A stretch of 64,000 nt of DNA from Eubacterium sp. (GCA_017541035.1 JAFXZW010000021.1:19287-83286), one strand, 5' to 3'. Shown: positions 40,635 through 49,550, counted from the first letter of the stretch. Program-made: numbers and translations. The notes: generated by a model not told the origin, from the letters alone.

Positions 40635-42158
40635 CTAATCCAGCTCTGCCTCCGCACGCTTGATCTTACCGGTCGCATTACGGTGGAAGGGCGTCGTTCT
40701 GACAACCAGGCCCACGATCTGACGATAGGTAGGCTGACGCTTGTTATACTCGTCCAACATGGCCCTCAATGCCCCTCTCACGGTTTCCTCATCCAGCTTC
40801 TTTGCCTGCACAACATCCTGATCCGGGAAGATCCGTGCCGTAAGGCCGTTATTCTCGCCGGTTACGATCACCTCGCCAACCAGCGGATGGATACCAAGCT
40901 TATTCTCGATCTCCTCAGGAGAAATGTTCTCTCCGTTGGACAGAATGATCAGATTCTTTACTCTTCCGTTGATGAAGAGGAAGCCATCCTCATCCATATA
41001 TCCCTTATCTCCGGTATGGAGCCAGCCATCCTTCAAAGTTTCTTCCGTCTCCCCGGGCATCTTGTAATAGCCCTGCATGACACTGCTGCCCTGAACCTGG
41101 ATCTCACCGTTCTCAAAACGGAGCTTCACATTTGCCAGTGGTTTTCCGATAGAGCCGGCCTTGTGGCAGGACGGTGAATTAAAGCTGATAACCGGTGAGC
41201 ACTCCGACATCCCGTAGCCCTCCAGGACAGTTACACCGTAAGCCTCCAGCTTCTCGATGTAAAAAGGATCCAGATGAGCGCCGCCGGTGAAAATGATGCG
41301 CAGTCTGCCGCCGAATACCTGCTGGGCAACAGCTGCCTTCGGCACTGCTTCGTCCACCGCAGAGAGCCTCTTATAGATCGTTTCGATCATAAGGGGTACC
41401 ATCAGCATAACCTCCGGCTTATAGATGCTCATGTTACGGATCATATGCATAAAGGAATCGTTGATACATACCACGGCTCCAAGGGAAAAGCCCTTCAGCC
41501 AGTCCATAACCAGACAAAAGGCATGATGCACCGGAAGTACGCTCATGAGAACGCATCCCGGCTCAGCCGTAAAATTAACGGCAGTCACATTTTCCGCAAG
41601 ATTGGACTGGGTCAGCATAACCCCCTTGCTCTTACCGGTTGTCCCGGAGGTATAGATCAAAGTAGCGATCTCGTCTTCAGCACGCCCTCTTGTATCTGCC
41701 TTTTCTTCCCCCTTTGCCATCAGTTCGGAAACCGTTTCAAATCCTTCAGCCGGTTCCTCCTGCAGCAGCCAGACCTTCTTAAGCGTCGGGCACGCAGCCA
41801 TAAATGCAGCAGCCAGCGGAGCCATCTTCGGCATGAGGAAAAGCGCTTCCGCATCCGCATCCTGCAAAAGAGCTGTCAGATCTTCCACCGGGAGCCCGGC
41901 GTCCAGCGGAATAGCAATATTTTCCCCTGTCGTAATTCCCAGATAGCTTGCGATCCAACTCACTGAAGCCGTCCCGATCAGAGCAATGTGTGCTCCTGAG
42001 AATCCCTCAGCCGAAAGCCCTTTACGGATCGCAGCGACATTCTCCCCCAGTTCTCCGTAGCTTCTTTCCTTGATCTCCTTTTTCTCCAGCCAGCGCACGG
42101 CCGGAAGCTCCGCAAAGGATGTCTGCGCCTTATCCCATATTTCTCTTACCGTTCTCAT
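40635..42158 (-). CDS. AMP-forming acyl/amino-acid ligase
   Basis: A 507-residue member of the ANL superfamily. It has the P-loop LIYTSGTTGKSKGVML, GYGMSECSPV, the hinge and Asp motif WLHTGDKGYMDEDGFLFINGR and the catalytic Lys motif RNATGKIKR near the end. It should activate a carboxylic acid as its adenylate and pass it to a thiol. With a carrier protein gene 20 bases upstream and a condensation-type protein before that, the carrier is the likely acceptor. The substrate cannot be read by eye; a fatty acid or aryl acid is as likely as an amino acid. It ends the operon and is closed by the shared terminator. Confidence 0.93.
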   Translation of the reverse strand: MRTVREIWDKAQTSFAELPAVRWLEKKEIKERSYGELGENVAAIRKGLSAEGFSGAHIALIGTASVSWIASYLGITTGENIAIPLDAGLPVEDLTALLQDADAEALFLMPKMAPLAAAFMAACPTLKKVWLLQEEPAEGFETVSELMAKGEEKADTRGRAEDEIATLIYTSGTTGKSKGVMLTQSNLAENVTAVNFTAEPGCVLMSVLPVHHAFCLVMDWLKGFSLGAVVCINDSFMHMIRNMSIYKPEVMLMVPLMIETIYKRLSAVDEAVPKAAVAQQVFGGRLRIIFTGGAHLDPFYIEKLEAYGVTVLEGYGMSECSPVISFNSPSCHKAGSIGKPLANVKLRFENGEIQVQGSSVMQGYYKMPGETEETLKDGWLHTGDKGYMDEDGFLFINGRVKNLIILSNGENISPEEIENKLGIHPLVGEVIVTGENNGLTARIFPDQDVVQAKKLDEETVRGALRAMLDEYNKRQPTYRQIVGLVVRTTPFHRNATGKIKRAEAELD

Positions 42159-42178
42159 TTCTTCCGCCTTTCTTTTGC

Positions 42179-42406
42179 TTACGCTTCATCCAACATCTTC
42201 AGGGCATCTCCGATGGTGTACACCTGAAGAGCCTGCTCCTGTTCAATCTCTACATCAAAGGTATCTTCCAGCTCCCCCAGGAAGGACATAAAGTCTAGGG
42301 AGCTGAGTCCCAGGTCCTCACGAAAGCGCATCTCCTCTGTCAGATCCTCTGCCTTAACATCACAATACTGTGCAACAATCCTCTTAAACTCTGCAACCTT
42401 ATCCAT
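42179..42406 (-). CDS. Acyl/peptidyl carrier protein
   Basis: 75 residues. It is a small acidic four-helix carrier with the phosphopantetheine site LGLSSLDFMSF at Ser36, which a PPTase modifies. The helix-2 region after it is typical of ACPs (ELEDTFDVEIEQE). It lies between the condensation protein and the AMP ligase, so it is a dedicated carrier, not the fatty-acid ACP, which would sit with fab genes. The ATG follows AGGAGAGAAAG. A 12-bp hairpin lies in the 93-base gap upstream. Confidence 0.93.
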   Translation of the reverse strand: MDKVAEFKRIVAQYCDVKAEDLTEEMRFREDLGLSSLDFMSFLGELEDTFDVEIEQEQALQVYTIGDALKMLDEA

Positions 42407-42462
42407 TTTCTTTCTCTCCTGTTCATTATATCCTTAAATTCCCTGTAGGCTGTAAGGAGTGT

Positions 42463-42494
42463 TTTTGTTTCGGCTTCGGTTGGCCGGAACAAAA
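42463..42494 (-). promoter_or_regulatory. Hairpin between the condensation and carrier genes
   Basis: TTTTGTTTCGGC (42463-42474) pairs with GCCGGAACAAAA (42483-42494) with one G-T pair and an 8-base loop, just beyond the condensation gene's stop. It has weak terminator character on the minus strand (AAAAACACTCC follows), so it may help set the ratio of the two products. Confidence 0.45.
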
Positions 42495-42499
42495 TCCTC

Positions 42500-43885
42500 C
42501 TAAACCTCAGCGATGATCTCACCGATTTTTTTGTCCGGTTCGGAGATGCCTTTGAAAAGTATCCTCATCATGTAGTAGTAAAGCAGCTCCATATCCTTCT
42601 CCGTCAGACTTGCCGTCTGATAGTGATAAGAGAAGTTCATTCCACCGTTCTCCGTGTGAGAAACGGTGAGGTACATTTTCTTAGTGGCTGCTCCATTTGC
42701 AAACCATTTGGAATGTGTCTGTATCTGATCCAGATATGGATTATCCACATGTACGGGAAGGGGCTGGTAGGTCAGGTAGCAGCTCTCATAGGTCGTATTG
42801 TCAGGCGTTTTGTACCGCCTCTTCATCTCCTCCCGAATCAGTGCAGGATCATAGTTACTGTGCATGTAGATCCGGTTCTGCACATTTTGGATCTCATAAG
42901 CTGCCGCAAGGAATTCCATATCTGCAGGAATCACGGTACGGCAGGGGAACATGATGGTCCGGCTTCCTCCGGAGGTCCATTCATCATGAGTACTCCGTCT
43001 GGAAATGAAGTTCTCGATGGTAATGTCCTCCTGCCCGTTATTGACCTTTGAAAGATAGGTCCGAATGCTGAGGAGAAGAAGGTTCGTCATGGAGATCTGA
43101 TGGTTCATACAGAAGTCCATCAGTCCTCTGACCGGTTCCGGCTCCAGTATGTAATCCTTTACTGCAACGAACAGATTCTCTCTTTCAATATCTGCCGCAC
43201 GAAGCTTCTTGCTTCTGTGTTTCTTCCTGGCGGCCTCCAGTACGGAGGGTCCCGAAATATCGGAGTACAGCGGCTCGCCAAGCAGATCCAGCTGATCATC
43301 CCAGAACTTTTTATCCTTTGCAAAGCGCTTTTCATTTCCGGCCTTAGCCAGATCGTTAGCGAGGACGCTTTCGAAGTCTGCCAGGTCATCCGGATAAGGA
43401 GAACCGAAAGCATAATGAGTATACAGCTTCATCAGGTCATTGACCATGACAACGAGGCCGCAGGAATCGATCAGACGATGATCCATGTGGATAAAGAAGC
43501 CGTTAAAGCCCTCCGGAAGCTTCAGCATGGTCACCTCACACATGGGGCGGTTATCTCCGTCCAGTGTTTCATAAGCCCAGCTCTGCATCAGGTTATCCGC
43601 TTCCTCCATCGTCATACCGGAGAGATCCTTCAGAGGGATATCCCTGGAATCATGCTTGATCAGATACTGCATGATCTTACCGTCCTTATCCGGTTTCGTG
43701 AAACGCAGTCGCATACAGCCATATCTCTGATATTCCAGCTGAATGCATTTCTTCAGAAGACCGAAATCGATCTCTGCCTTCAGGGATGCAACAATGCTCA
43801 CCCCCGATACCTGCTGTGTTTTGTACTCTCTGATCCATTGATAGTGCATGTTCTGTGCCGCGGTCAGCGGATACTCTTTTCTCAT
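42500..43885 (-). CDS. Free-standing condensation-domain-like acyltransferase
   Basis: 461 residues from the ATG at 43885. The two-lobed chloramphenicol-acetyltransferase/NRPS condensation fold is suggested by EYPLTAAQNMHYQW at the start and the active-site segment FIHMDHRLIDSCG, which is the HHxxxDG motif with the second His (His136) and the Asp kept but the first His changed to Asp and the Gly to Ser. Such enzymes join an acyl group on a carrier protein to an amine or alcohol. The operon supplies a carrier and an AMP ligase. AGGAGG lies 12 bases before this ATG; the alternative ATG at 43897 abuts it. No homologue function is certain. Confidence 0.82.
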   Translation of the reverse strand: MRKEYPLTAAQNMHYQWIREYKTQQVSGVSIVASLKAEIDFGLLKKCIQLEYQRYGCMRLRFTKPDKDGKIMQYLIKHDSRDIPLKDLSGMTMEEADNLMQSWAYETLDGDNRPMCEVTMLKLPEGFNGFFIHMDHRLIDSCGLVVMVNDLMKLYTHYAFGSPYPDDLADFESVLANDLAKAGNEKRFAKDKKFWDDQLDLLGEPLYSDISGPSVLEAARKKHRSKKLRAADIERENLFVAVKDYILEPEPVRGLMDFCMNHQISMTNLLLLSIRTYLSKVNNGQEDITIENFISRRSTHDEWTSGGSRTIMFPCRTVIPADMEFLAAAYEIQNVQNRIYMHSNYDPALIREEMKRRYKTPDNTTYESCYLTYQPLPVHVDNPYLDQIQTHSKWFANGAATKKMYLTVSHTENGGMNFSYHYQTASLTEKDMELLYYYMMRILFKGISEPDKKIGEIIAEV

Positions 43886-43936
43886 CTTGAAGAACATCCT
43901 CCTCTTTATTTCTTTTCTTTTCCTCTTGACAGCCGG

Positions 43937-43966
43937 GACTGTATCACAGTCTTTTCCGATGTGCAA
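43937..43966 (-). promoter_or_regulatory. Promoter of the condensation/carrier/ligase operon with overlapping palindrome
   Basis: On the minus strand TTGCAC (43966-43961) and TACAGT (43943-43938) are 17 bases apart. The 15-bp perfect palindrome GACTGT-ATC-ACAGTC (43937-43951) covers the -10, a typical place for a repressor operator. Confidence 0.65.
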
Positions 43967-44043
43967 TACCCCTTCGGACTTAATGAACACATTGAAGGAA
44001 AGTGACCGCAACATAAAAGACAGGTTATAAAAATGTGTTTGAT

Positions 44044-44077
44044 AAAAAAATCGCCGGCATTTTCATACCGACGATTT
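44044..44077 (-). terminator. Terminator overlapping the hydrolase stop codon
   Basis: A 10-bp stem with one mismatch (44048-44057 with 44068-44077) is followed on the minus strand by seven T. The hydrolase's TGA lies in the loop, so the last codons form part of the terminator. Confidence 0.8.
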
Positions 44078-45085
44078 GTCATACTTCATAAAAAAGTCTT
44101 TCATTTTCTTTTGATAAAGATCCGGAGCTACGTAGGCCGAGCAGGAATGTCTCGCTCCCGGGATCAGCACCAGCTCCTTCGGAGCTTTACAAAGCCGGAA
44201 ATTCACTCCGCTGTTCTCCGGCCACACATAGGTATCCTTTTCTCCGTGAAAGAAAAGAACAGGTCTTGTATTCACGGAAAGAGCCTTATCTGTCATTGTA
44301 TCCTTCATGCGGAAGTCCGCGAAAATGCGGCACAGCAGATCCATGCGGAGAAGCAAGAATTCGATCCAGTGCAGGTGAAACCAGCCTGAGGCGATGTCCT
44401 TCATCTGCTGCTTCATGGAATGAAAGCTGCAGTCGGAAATCAAACCGTGAACCTCCGGAGGAAGCTCATTCCCGGCTGCAAGAAGAACAGTGGCTCCTCC
44501 CATGGACTGTCCATACAGATAGATGGGCAGGTGCCTTCCATTCTGATCATTCAGCTTTTTTATCCACCCCAGAAGATCCTTATGCTCCTTTGCACCGAAG
44601 GTAATATATTTTCCTTCGCTCTCTCCGCAGCATCTCTGGTCAATAAAAAGGATATCCGAATGATTCTCATGAAGAAAGGGGGCAATGCAGGCTACGGTAC
44701 CGAAACGCGTTCCCCGGTAGCCGTGGCACATGATCACGATTCTTTCCGTCTTTCCTTCTGCAGGAAGGAAGGATGCATGGAGCTTAAGGCCATCCTCGCT
44801 CTGAAGATACAGGTCCTCCATGGGTTGATTGTAACACCATGCCTTCCCGGCCTCATACTCTTCCTCATATCCGTTTTTCGGATGATTCAGCTCCGTATGC
44901 TTCAAACGGAACCATTTCTTCCGGTTCGGATCGGGAATCACTTTTTCCTTCTTCTCTTCTTTTCCCGCTCTCGTAATAAAGTAAAAGAAAGGCCAGGCGG
45001 ATACCATGCTGATCACTCCCGCTGCCGAAAGGATCAGCCCGCATCTTTTCATGATCTTTCTTTTTTTTCCGCCTTTACCCGTCAT
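44063..45085 (-). CDS. Membrane-anchored alpha/beta hydrolase
   Basis: 340 residues. An N-terminal signal anchor (~15-38) is followed by an alpha/beta-hydrolase domain of the YqkD/serine aminopeptidase type: MCHGYRGTRFG oxyanion region, nucleophile Ser in YGQSMGGATVL, acid Asp in FFHGEKDTYV, and His in PGARHSCS. The domain should face outward. Its substrate is unknown. The ATG at 45085 is chosen because a longer frame adds only eight residues without a better ribosome site. A terminator at its 3' end separates it from the condensation operon, although both run the same way and could be functionally linked. Confidence 0.88.
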   Translation of the reverse strand: MTGKGGKKRKIMKRCGLILSAAGVISMVSAWPFFYFITRAGKEEKKEKVIPDPNRKKWFRLKHTELNHPKNGYEEEYEAGKAWCYNQPMEDLYLQSEDGLKLHASFLPAEGKTERIVIMCHGYRGTRFGTVACIAPFLHENHSDILFIDQRCCGESEGKYITFGAKEHKDLLGWIKKLNDQNGRHLPIYLYGQSMGGATVLLAAGNELPPEVHGLISDCSFHSMKQQMKDIASGWFHLHWIEFLLLRMDLLCRIFADFRMKDTMTDKALSVNTRPVLFFHGEKDTYVWPENSGVNFRLCKAPKELVLIPGARHSCSAYVAPDLYQKKMKDFFMKYDKSSV

Positions 45086-45167
45086 ATGTTCATCCTGTAT
45101 ATCCAACACCCCGTATCATCCGCCAAATGAAAATGCACGCCTATGTCTGCAGCGATTAACCGTCGAC

Positions 45168-46253
45168 TTACAGATCAACGTCCTCATCATAACCGTATTC
45201 TTCTTCAATCGGCTTTGCCTTCCGCGGTCTTCGCACAGGGACGCTTTCATAATCTTCATCCTCTTTCTGTGCGTATCTTCTGCTGCGTCCTGCTGCAGCC
45301 CTTCCGTCTTCCCGTGCATTTTTCATCAGCATCTCCATCGTCATGGCAAAGAAGCAGACTGCGATCACCAGATTCACGATCCAGTCACCCAGCACGCCAT
45401 TTCCCGTCGGAGTGATATCCGAACTCTTATTCAGGAAGAGCTGGAAGATCGCGACGAAAAGATTTACAGCTGCCACAATACCGAAGATCATGATCAGAGA
45501 TCCTCTCTTCCGCCTGATACCGGGATAGGCGTCTGCAGAATCGGCTGTCATAAAGAATACGGTTGCCGCCGTGATGATGGAAATGATACCTGCCTGATAC
45601 ATGGTGAAGGGGAACTGCTCTACGGAAGCGCTCAGCAAAGTAAAGCTGAGGACCAGCATCACCAGCGTATAGAAGGCGTTCATGTAGGCTTTTCTTCTGA
45701 GACGGATCTGCTTCTTGCTGACCTGCCTTTCCTTATCCTCCTCTGAGAAAAGGATCATCAGGAAAAGGACGAGAACCACGATCATCAGAAGCACCATCAG
45801 AAGGATCCTTCCCACGCCTTTATTTCCGGCCACCTTAATATCATAGTCCACCGTATAGACACCGTCCGGAAGCTTTCCCCCTTCCGCCAGACTCTGCTGC
45901 ACGGTAACGAAAAGGGAATCACCCGTAACATTGACATTCTCGGTAACACTCTTATCAGCCGTTGCCTGAACGGTTGTATATGCATCCGTCAGGGAGGCAT
46001 TTTTATAAAATGTCACTTCGGACTTAAGTGTGCTGTCAGTCTTGGCACTGACGGAAAATGAGCATGTCTCCCCGGGAGATTTCAGATAAATGGCCTGTCT
46101 CCCCTCGCCCTCAACGGCACCGTTTTTCACAGTGACCTCTGCAGTATAGGAGAGCTTGACCTTACCGGATGCCCCGAGCGCAAGCAGGGCCAGGATCACC
46201 ATGGAAATAATCATGGCAACAGCTGTTATACGATATTGTGATTTATTCTTCAT
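45168..46253 (-). CDS. Membrane protein with outer beta domain, unknown function
   Basis: 361 residues. An N-terminal helix (~8-30) is followed by an extracytoplasmic, beta-rich, Thr/Val-rich domain (~32-145), five more membrane helices (~148-170, 190-210, 218-238, 250-272, 287-308), and a charged cytoplasmic tail with Arg-rich and Glu/Tyr-rich parts (~312-361, YAQKEDEDYESVP). I do not recognise the family. The ATG follows GAAAGGAAGAA. It lies 94 bases downstream of the NlpC/P60-like gene on the same strand, so the two may work together at the cell surface. Confidence 0.7.
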   Translation of the reverse strand: MKNKSQYRITAVAMIISMVILALLALGASGKVKLSYTAEVTVKNGAVEGEGRQAIYLKSPGETCSFSVSAKTDSTLKSEVTFYKNASLTDAYTTVQATADKSVTENVNVTGDSLFVTVQQSLAEGGKLPDGVYTVDYDIKVAGNKGVGRILLMVLLMIVVLVLFLMILFSEEDKERQVSKKQIRLRRKAYMNAFYTLVMLVLSFTLLSASVEQFPFTMYQAGIISIITAATVFFMTADSADAYPGIRRKRGSLIMIFGIVAAVNLFVAIFQLFLNKSSDITPTGNGVLGDWIVNLVIAVCFFAMTMEMLMKNAREDGRAAAGRSRRYAQKEDEDYESVPVRRPRKAKPIEEEYGYDEDVDL

Positions 46254-46347
46254 GTTTCTTCCTTTCGAAGATGGTTACGTGTATTGTCCTTTTCTCATGC
46301 CGTGGCACTAATGAGCCCTCCCACTGTTCTTAGCGGAAATGTATCGG

Positions 46348-47313
46348 TTATAATATCAGGATACACAGGAACAGCAGGATTGCGGAAAGCAATGTGACCA
46401 GTACGGCAAGTACACGCCCAAAGGTTCCGGAACCGGAAGAACCCGCAGACGCCTGTGCGGCTACCGTTTCCGCATTTCCGGAGATTGCTTCCTCTGTCTG
46501 TTTTTGAGTGGAAGATGTCTTCTCGGTTGTTACACCGGTGCTTTGGGTCTCAGTTGAAACAGCTTCCGTCGTCGGTTCTTCCGTTTCCGTAGCCGTCAGC
46601 TTCTCAAATGCTTCTTTTGCTTTTTCCGTGTTAATCCGGTACACGTAATAGCCGGTGGAACCGCTGTCGTCCGCCTCCGTTGAGGAAGGAGATGTCAGCG
46701 GAGAATAATATTCCACGCCGAAATCCGGTGCCAGTGCATGAGCGATGGTTGGAAATCCCTTGTAGGACTCTCTCCACCGGTGGATCCAGTAATTCTGATA
46801 ATTCTCAACCGTTCCGTTGAAGAGCTCCTTCATAACGATGGCCGCATGCAGCCAGTGCGGGCCGCCGGTGGTTTCGTAATCCTTCATGTTCTTCGTATAA
46901 ATAACGATATCTCCGGCACGGATCCTTCCTGCGTTGACATCCTCCTGCATTTCATTCGTGGCATCCTGGTAGTCGTTGAAGCCGCCCTCCCGGCTGGCTA
47001 CAAGATCAAAACACTCATTATTCTTCAATGCATCATTCAACTCCAGCACGGTGGTTCCGTCTACTGTCACCTCCGGCACCAGACCTGAACGGTTGATCAC
47101 GTTCAGAACCCAGCCGTTGCAGGCTCCTGCCACATAGTAATCCTCCAGATAGAAGGCATCCCGCAGCGTGTCATAATAATCGTCCACCTGAATCGTTCCC
47201 ATGCGAACATTTGGCACATTTGCCTCCGCAACCGGTCCCGCTACATGCAGTACAGCGAGAAGCATGACAACCAGCAGTGCTCCCACTGTCCGGATCCTGC
47301 GTTTTACTCTCAT
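46348..47313 (-). CDS. Secreted NlpC/P60-like peptidase with C-terminal membrane anchor
   Basis: 321 residues. A signal peptide (~1-31, ending AEA) leads to a domain with the papain-like pattern of NlpC/P60 or CHAP enzymes: Cys-Asn in VAGACNGWVLNVINRSG, RAGDIVIYT, and His in HWLHAAIVMKE. A Thr/Glu/Ser linker (~240-290) and a final hydrophobic helix (~298-320) fix it to the membrane. It is probably a peptidoglycan endopeptidase or amidase, though the fold match is by motif only. The ATG at 47313 follows GGAGG by eight bases. pgm lies upstream with its own terminator. Confidence 0.75.
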   Translation of the reverse strand: MRVKRRIRTVGALLVVMLLAVLHVAGPVAEANVPNVRMGTIQVDDYYDTLRDAFYLEDYYVAGACNGWVLNVINRSGLVPEVTVDGTTVLELNDALKNNECFDLVASREGGFNDYQDATNEMQEDVNAGRIRAGDIVIYTKNMKDYETTGGPHWLHAAIVMKELFNGTVENYQNYWIHRWRESYKGFPTIAHALAPDFGVEYYSPLTSPSSTEADDSGSTGYYVYRINTEKAKEAFEKLTATETEEPTTEAVSTETQSTGVTTEKTSSTQKQTEEAISGNAETVAAQASAGSSGSGTFGRVLAVLVTLLSAILLFLCILIL

Positions 47314-47402
47314 CCTTTCATCCTCCGTATGGTACTTCTCATGCCCTTTGTTTCCTTCAGGCCTTTTCAAGATTGCTCTGGTGTATCATCATTAAGACAG
47401 GG

Positions 47403-47430
47403 AAAACCCCGTGACAATTCTGCCACGGGG
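47403..47430 (-). terminator. Terminator after the phosphoglucomutase gene
   Basis: CCCCGTG (47407-47413) pairs with CACGGGG (47424-47430), followed on the minus strand by TTTTCC. It ends the phosphoglucomutase transcript 18 bases past its stop. Confidence 0.8.
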
Positions 47431-47447
47431 CAATTCCCCGATATACC

Positions 47448-49187
47448 TTATGCATTCACGAGTTTTGTGATCAGTTCCTCTACCTGGGCAGCAAAGGAAG
47501 CAGAGAGTTCCTTCGCGTTTTCCAGGGATGTTCCCTTCACCCCAAAATAGAACTTGATCTTCGGCTCGGTTCCCGAAGGCCTTACGCAGAGCCAGAAACC
47601 GTTCTCCAGTTCAAAATAAAGCACATTTGACTTCGGCAGGAAGGTGGGCGTCTCGGCCCCGGTCTTCAGATTCTTCACGATATCCGTATCGTAATCCCGT
47701 ACGGCCAGAACCTCATAGCCTGCGATCTCATGAGGGATATCCTTCCTTAACAGGGACATGATGGATTTGATCTTCTCAACTCCGTCCACTCCCTTCATGG
47801 TGATGGTGGTGATATCATCTACCCAGTAACCATACCGGTTATACATATCGATCAAGGCATCCCACAACGTTTTGCCCAACGATTTATAGTAGGTAGCCGC
47901 CTCGCAAAGCGCCATGGTGGCAACGATGGCGTCCTTATCTCTTGCATGGGTACCGATGAGGCAGCCATAACTCTCCTCGAATCCGAAGAGATAGGTTCCC
48001 ACACCGCTATGCTCATAAGACAGCATCTTCTGACCGATGAACTTGAAACCGGTCAGACATTCCTCCATCTTTACACCATAATGCTCTGCTATACATGCAG
48101 CCAGGTTTGTGGTCACAATGGTTTTGATCAGACGTCCGTCCTTCGGAAGACCGCGAGTAGCCTGGATCTGTGAGATTTCATACTCAGCCAGAAGGGAACC
48201 GGACATATTTCCGGTAAGACACTTATACTCCCCGGATGCTGTATCTTTTACATAAACTCCGAGGCGATCCGCATCGGGATCGGTAGCCAGTACCAGATCC
48301 GCGTTCTTCTCCTCTGCCAGCTTAAGAGCAAGGGCGAAAGCCTCCTTTGCTTCCGGGTTCGGGTAATCCACCGTGGGGAAGTCCCCATCAGGCAGCTCCT
48401 GCTCGGGAACTACATACACATTCGTAAAGCCCAGCTCCGCCAGGATCCTGCGGGCAGGGATATTTCCGGTACCATGAAGCGGTGAATAAACAACAGTGAT
48501 ATCCTTTGCATACTCATCGATGGTATCCTGATGGATCACAAGCTTCTTCAGCTCTGCAATATAAGCATCATCCACTTCCTGTCCGATGATCTGATAAAGT
48601 CCTTTCTCCTTTGCCTCCTCCAGAGAAATGATCTTCGCATCTTCGATGGAAAGCTTCCGAACCTCCAGCATGATTCCGATATCGTTCGGCGGTGTGATCT
48701 GCGCTCCGTCCTCCCAGTATACCTTGTAACCATTATACTCCGGCGGATTGTGGCTGGCCGTTACATTAATGCCGGCGATACAGCCCAGATGACGTACGGC
48801 AAAGGAAAGCTCCGGTGTGGGACGAAGGGACTCAAAACGATATGCCTTGATCCCGTTTGCTGCAAGCACCCGTGCCGCGATATCCGCAAATTCCGGTGAA
48901 AAATGACGGCAGTCGAAGGCGATGGCCACGCCTCTCTCCTGTCCATGCTTCGAAATGATATAATTCGCAAGCCCCTGGGTTGCCCTGGCAACCACATAAA
49001 TATTCATGCGATTAGTTCCCGCACCGATAATTCCCCTGAGACCTGCGGTTCCAAACTCCAGCTCGGAATAAAACCTCTCCTTAATCTCCTTCTCATCCCC
49101 GGCAATGCTCTTCAGCTCAGCCTTTGTGTCCTCATCAAAAAAATCACTGTTTACCCAGGATTCATATGTCTTCATATAGTCCGTCAT
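47448..49187 (-). CDS. pgcA: Phosphoglucomutase/phosphomannomutase
   Basis: 579 residues in four alpha-D-phosphohexomutase domains. The phosphoserine loop is VTASHNPPEYNGYK, the metal loop is DPDADRLGV, the sugar loop is GFEESYG, and the C-terminal phosphate loop is RPSGTEPKIKFYF. It interconverts glucose-1- and glucose-6-phosphate (or mannose forms), supplying UDP-glucose for glycolipid and wall polymers. The size and motifs match B. subtilis PgcA rather than GlmM. The start is the ATG at 49187, twelve bases after AGGAAGGA; a GTG at 49196 is too close. Confidence 0.95.
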   Translation of the reverse strand: MTDYMKTYESWVNSDFFDEDTKAELKSIAGDEKEIKERFYSELEFGTAGLRGIIGAGTNRMNIYVVARATQGLANYIISKHGQERGVAIAFDCRHFSPEFADIAARVLAANGIKAYRFESLRPTPELSFAVRHLGCIAGINVTASHNPPEYNGYKVYWEDGAQITPPNDIGIMLEVRKLSIEDAKIISLEEAKEKGLYQIIGQEVDDAYIAELKKLVIHQDTIDEYAKDITVVYSPLHGTGNIPARRILAELGFTNVYVVPEQELPDGDFPTVDYPNPEAKEAFALALKLAEEKNADLVLATDPDADRLGVYVKDTASGEYKCLTGNMSGSLLAEYEISQIQATRGLPKDGRLIKTIVTTNLAACIAEHYGVKMEECLTGFKFIGQKMLSYEHSGVGTYLFGFEESYGCLIGTHARDKDAIVATMALCEAATYYKSLGKTLWDALIDMYNRYGYWVDDITTITMKGVDGVEKIKSIMSLLRKDIPHEIAGYEVLAVRDYDTDIVKNLKTGAETPTFLPKSNVLYFELENGFWLCVRPSGTEPKIKFYFGVKGTSLENAKELSASFAAQVEELITKLVNA

Positions 49188-49237
49188 GGTATCCACCGGT
49201 CCTTCCTGTCTCTCTAAAAATGATTATTCACAAGCAC

Positions 49238-49537
49238 TTATTTTTCCGCATACTTATGAGGCATTGTAGCACACTCCGGGGAAAAAGGGAAGCATTCCTT
49301 TTCACCTTTTTTTGCAAAAATTTCCGCTGAAAAGGGGGCGGCTTCCCCATACCACCAGCCGGTGCTGTCCTTTCTCCAGGAAGCCTTCGGTTTATATGTC
49401 CATGATCCGTTCTTATTCAGCCAGTAGCCCTTGCAATACTCATTCGCAGCCATAGCTCCGGAGGGTTTCAGATAATACCACTTTCCATTCTGCTTCTGCC
49501 AGCCGGTTTGTACCGCTGGCGAACTATCCCGCGCCAA
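49238..49537 (-). pseudogene. Remnant of a cell-wall-binding protein
   Basis: The frame encodes cell-wall-binding repeats: TGWQKQNGKWYYLKPSGAMA, EYCKGYWLNKNGSWTY and ASWRKDSTGWWYGE, the usual C-terminal repeats of clostridial surface proteins. It starts abruptly without a signal peptide or catalytic part, and the last repeat breaks off after WWYGE into unrelated sequence (KKGEKECFPF). The preceding DNA on the minus strand is a set of inverted repeats. I take it as a decayed fragment of a larger gene that once extended upstream. Confidence 0.7.
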
Positions 49538-49550
49538 ATAGCGGCTTCCG

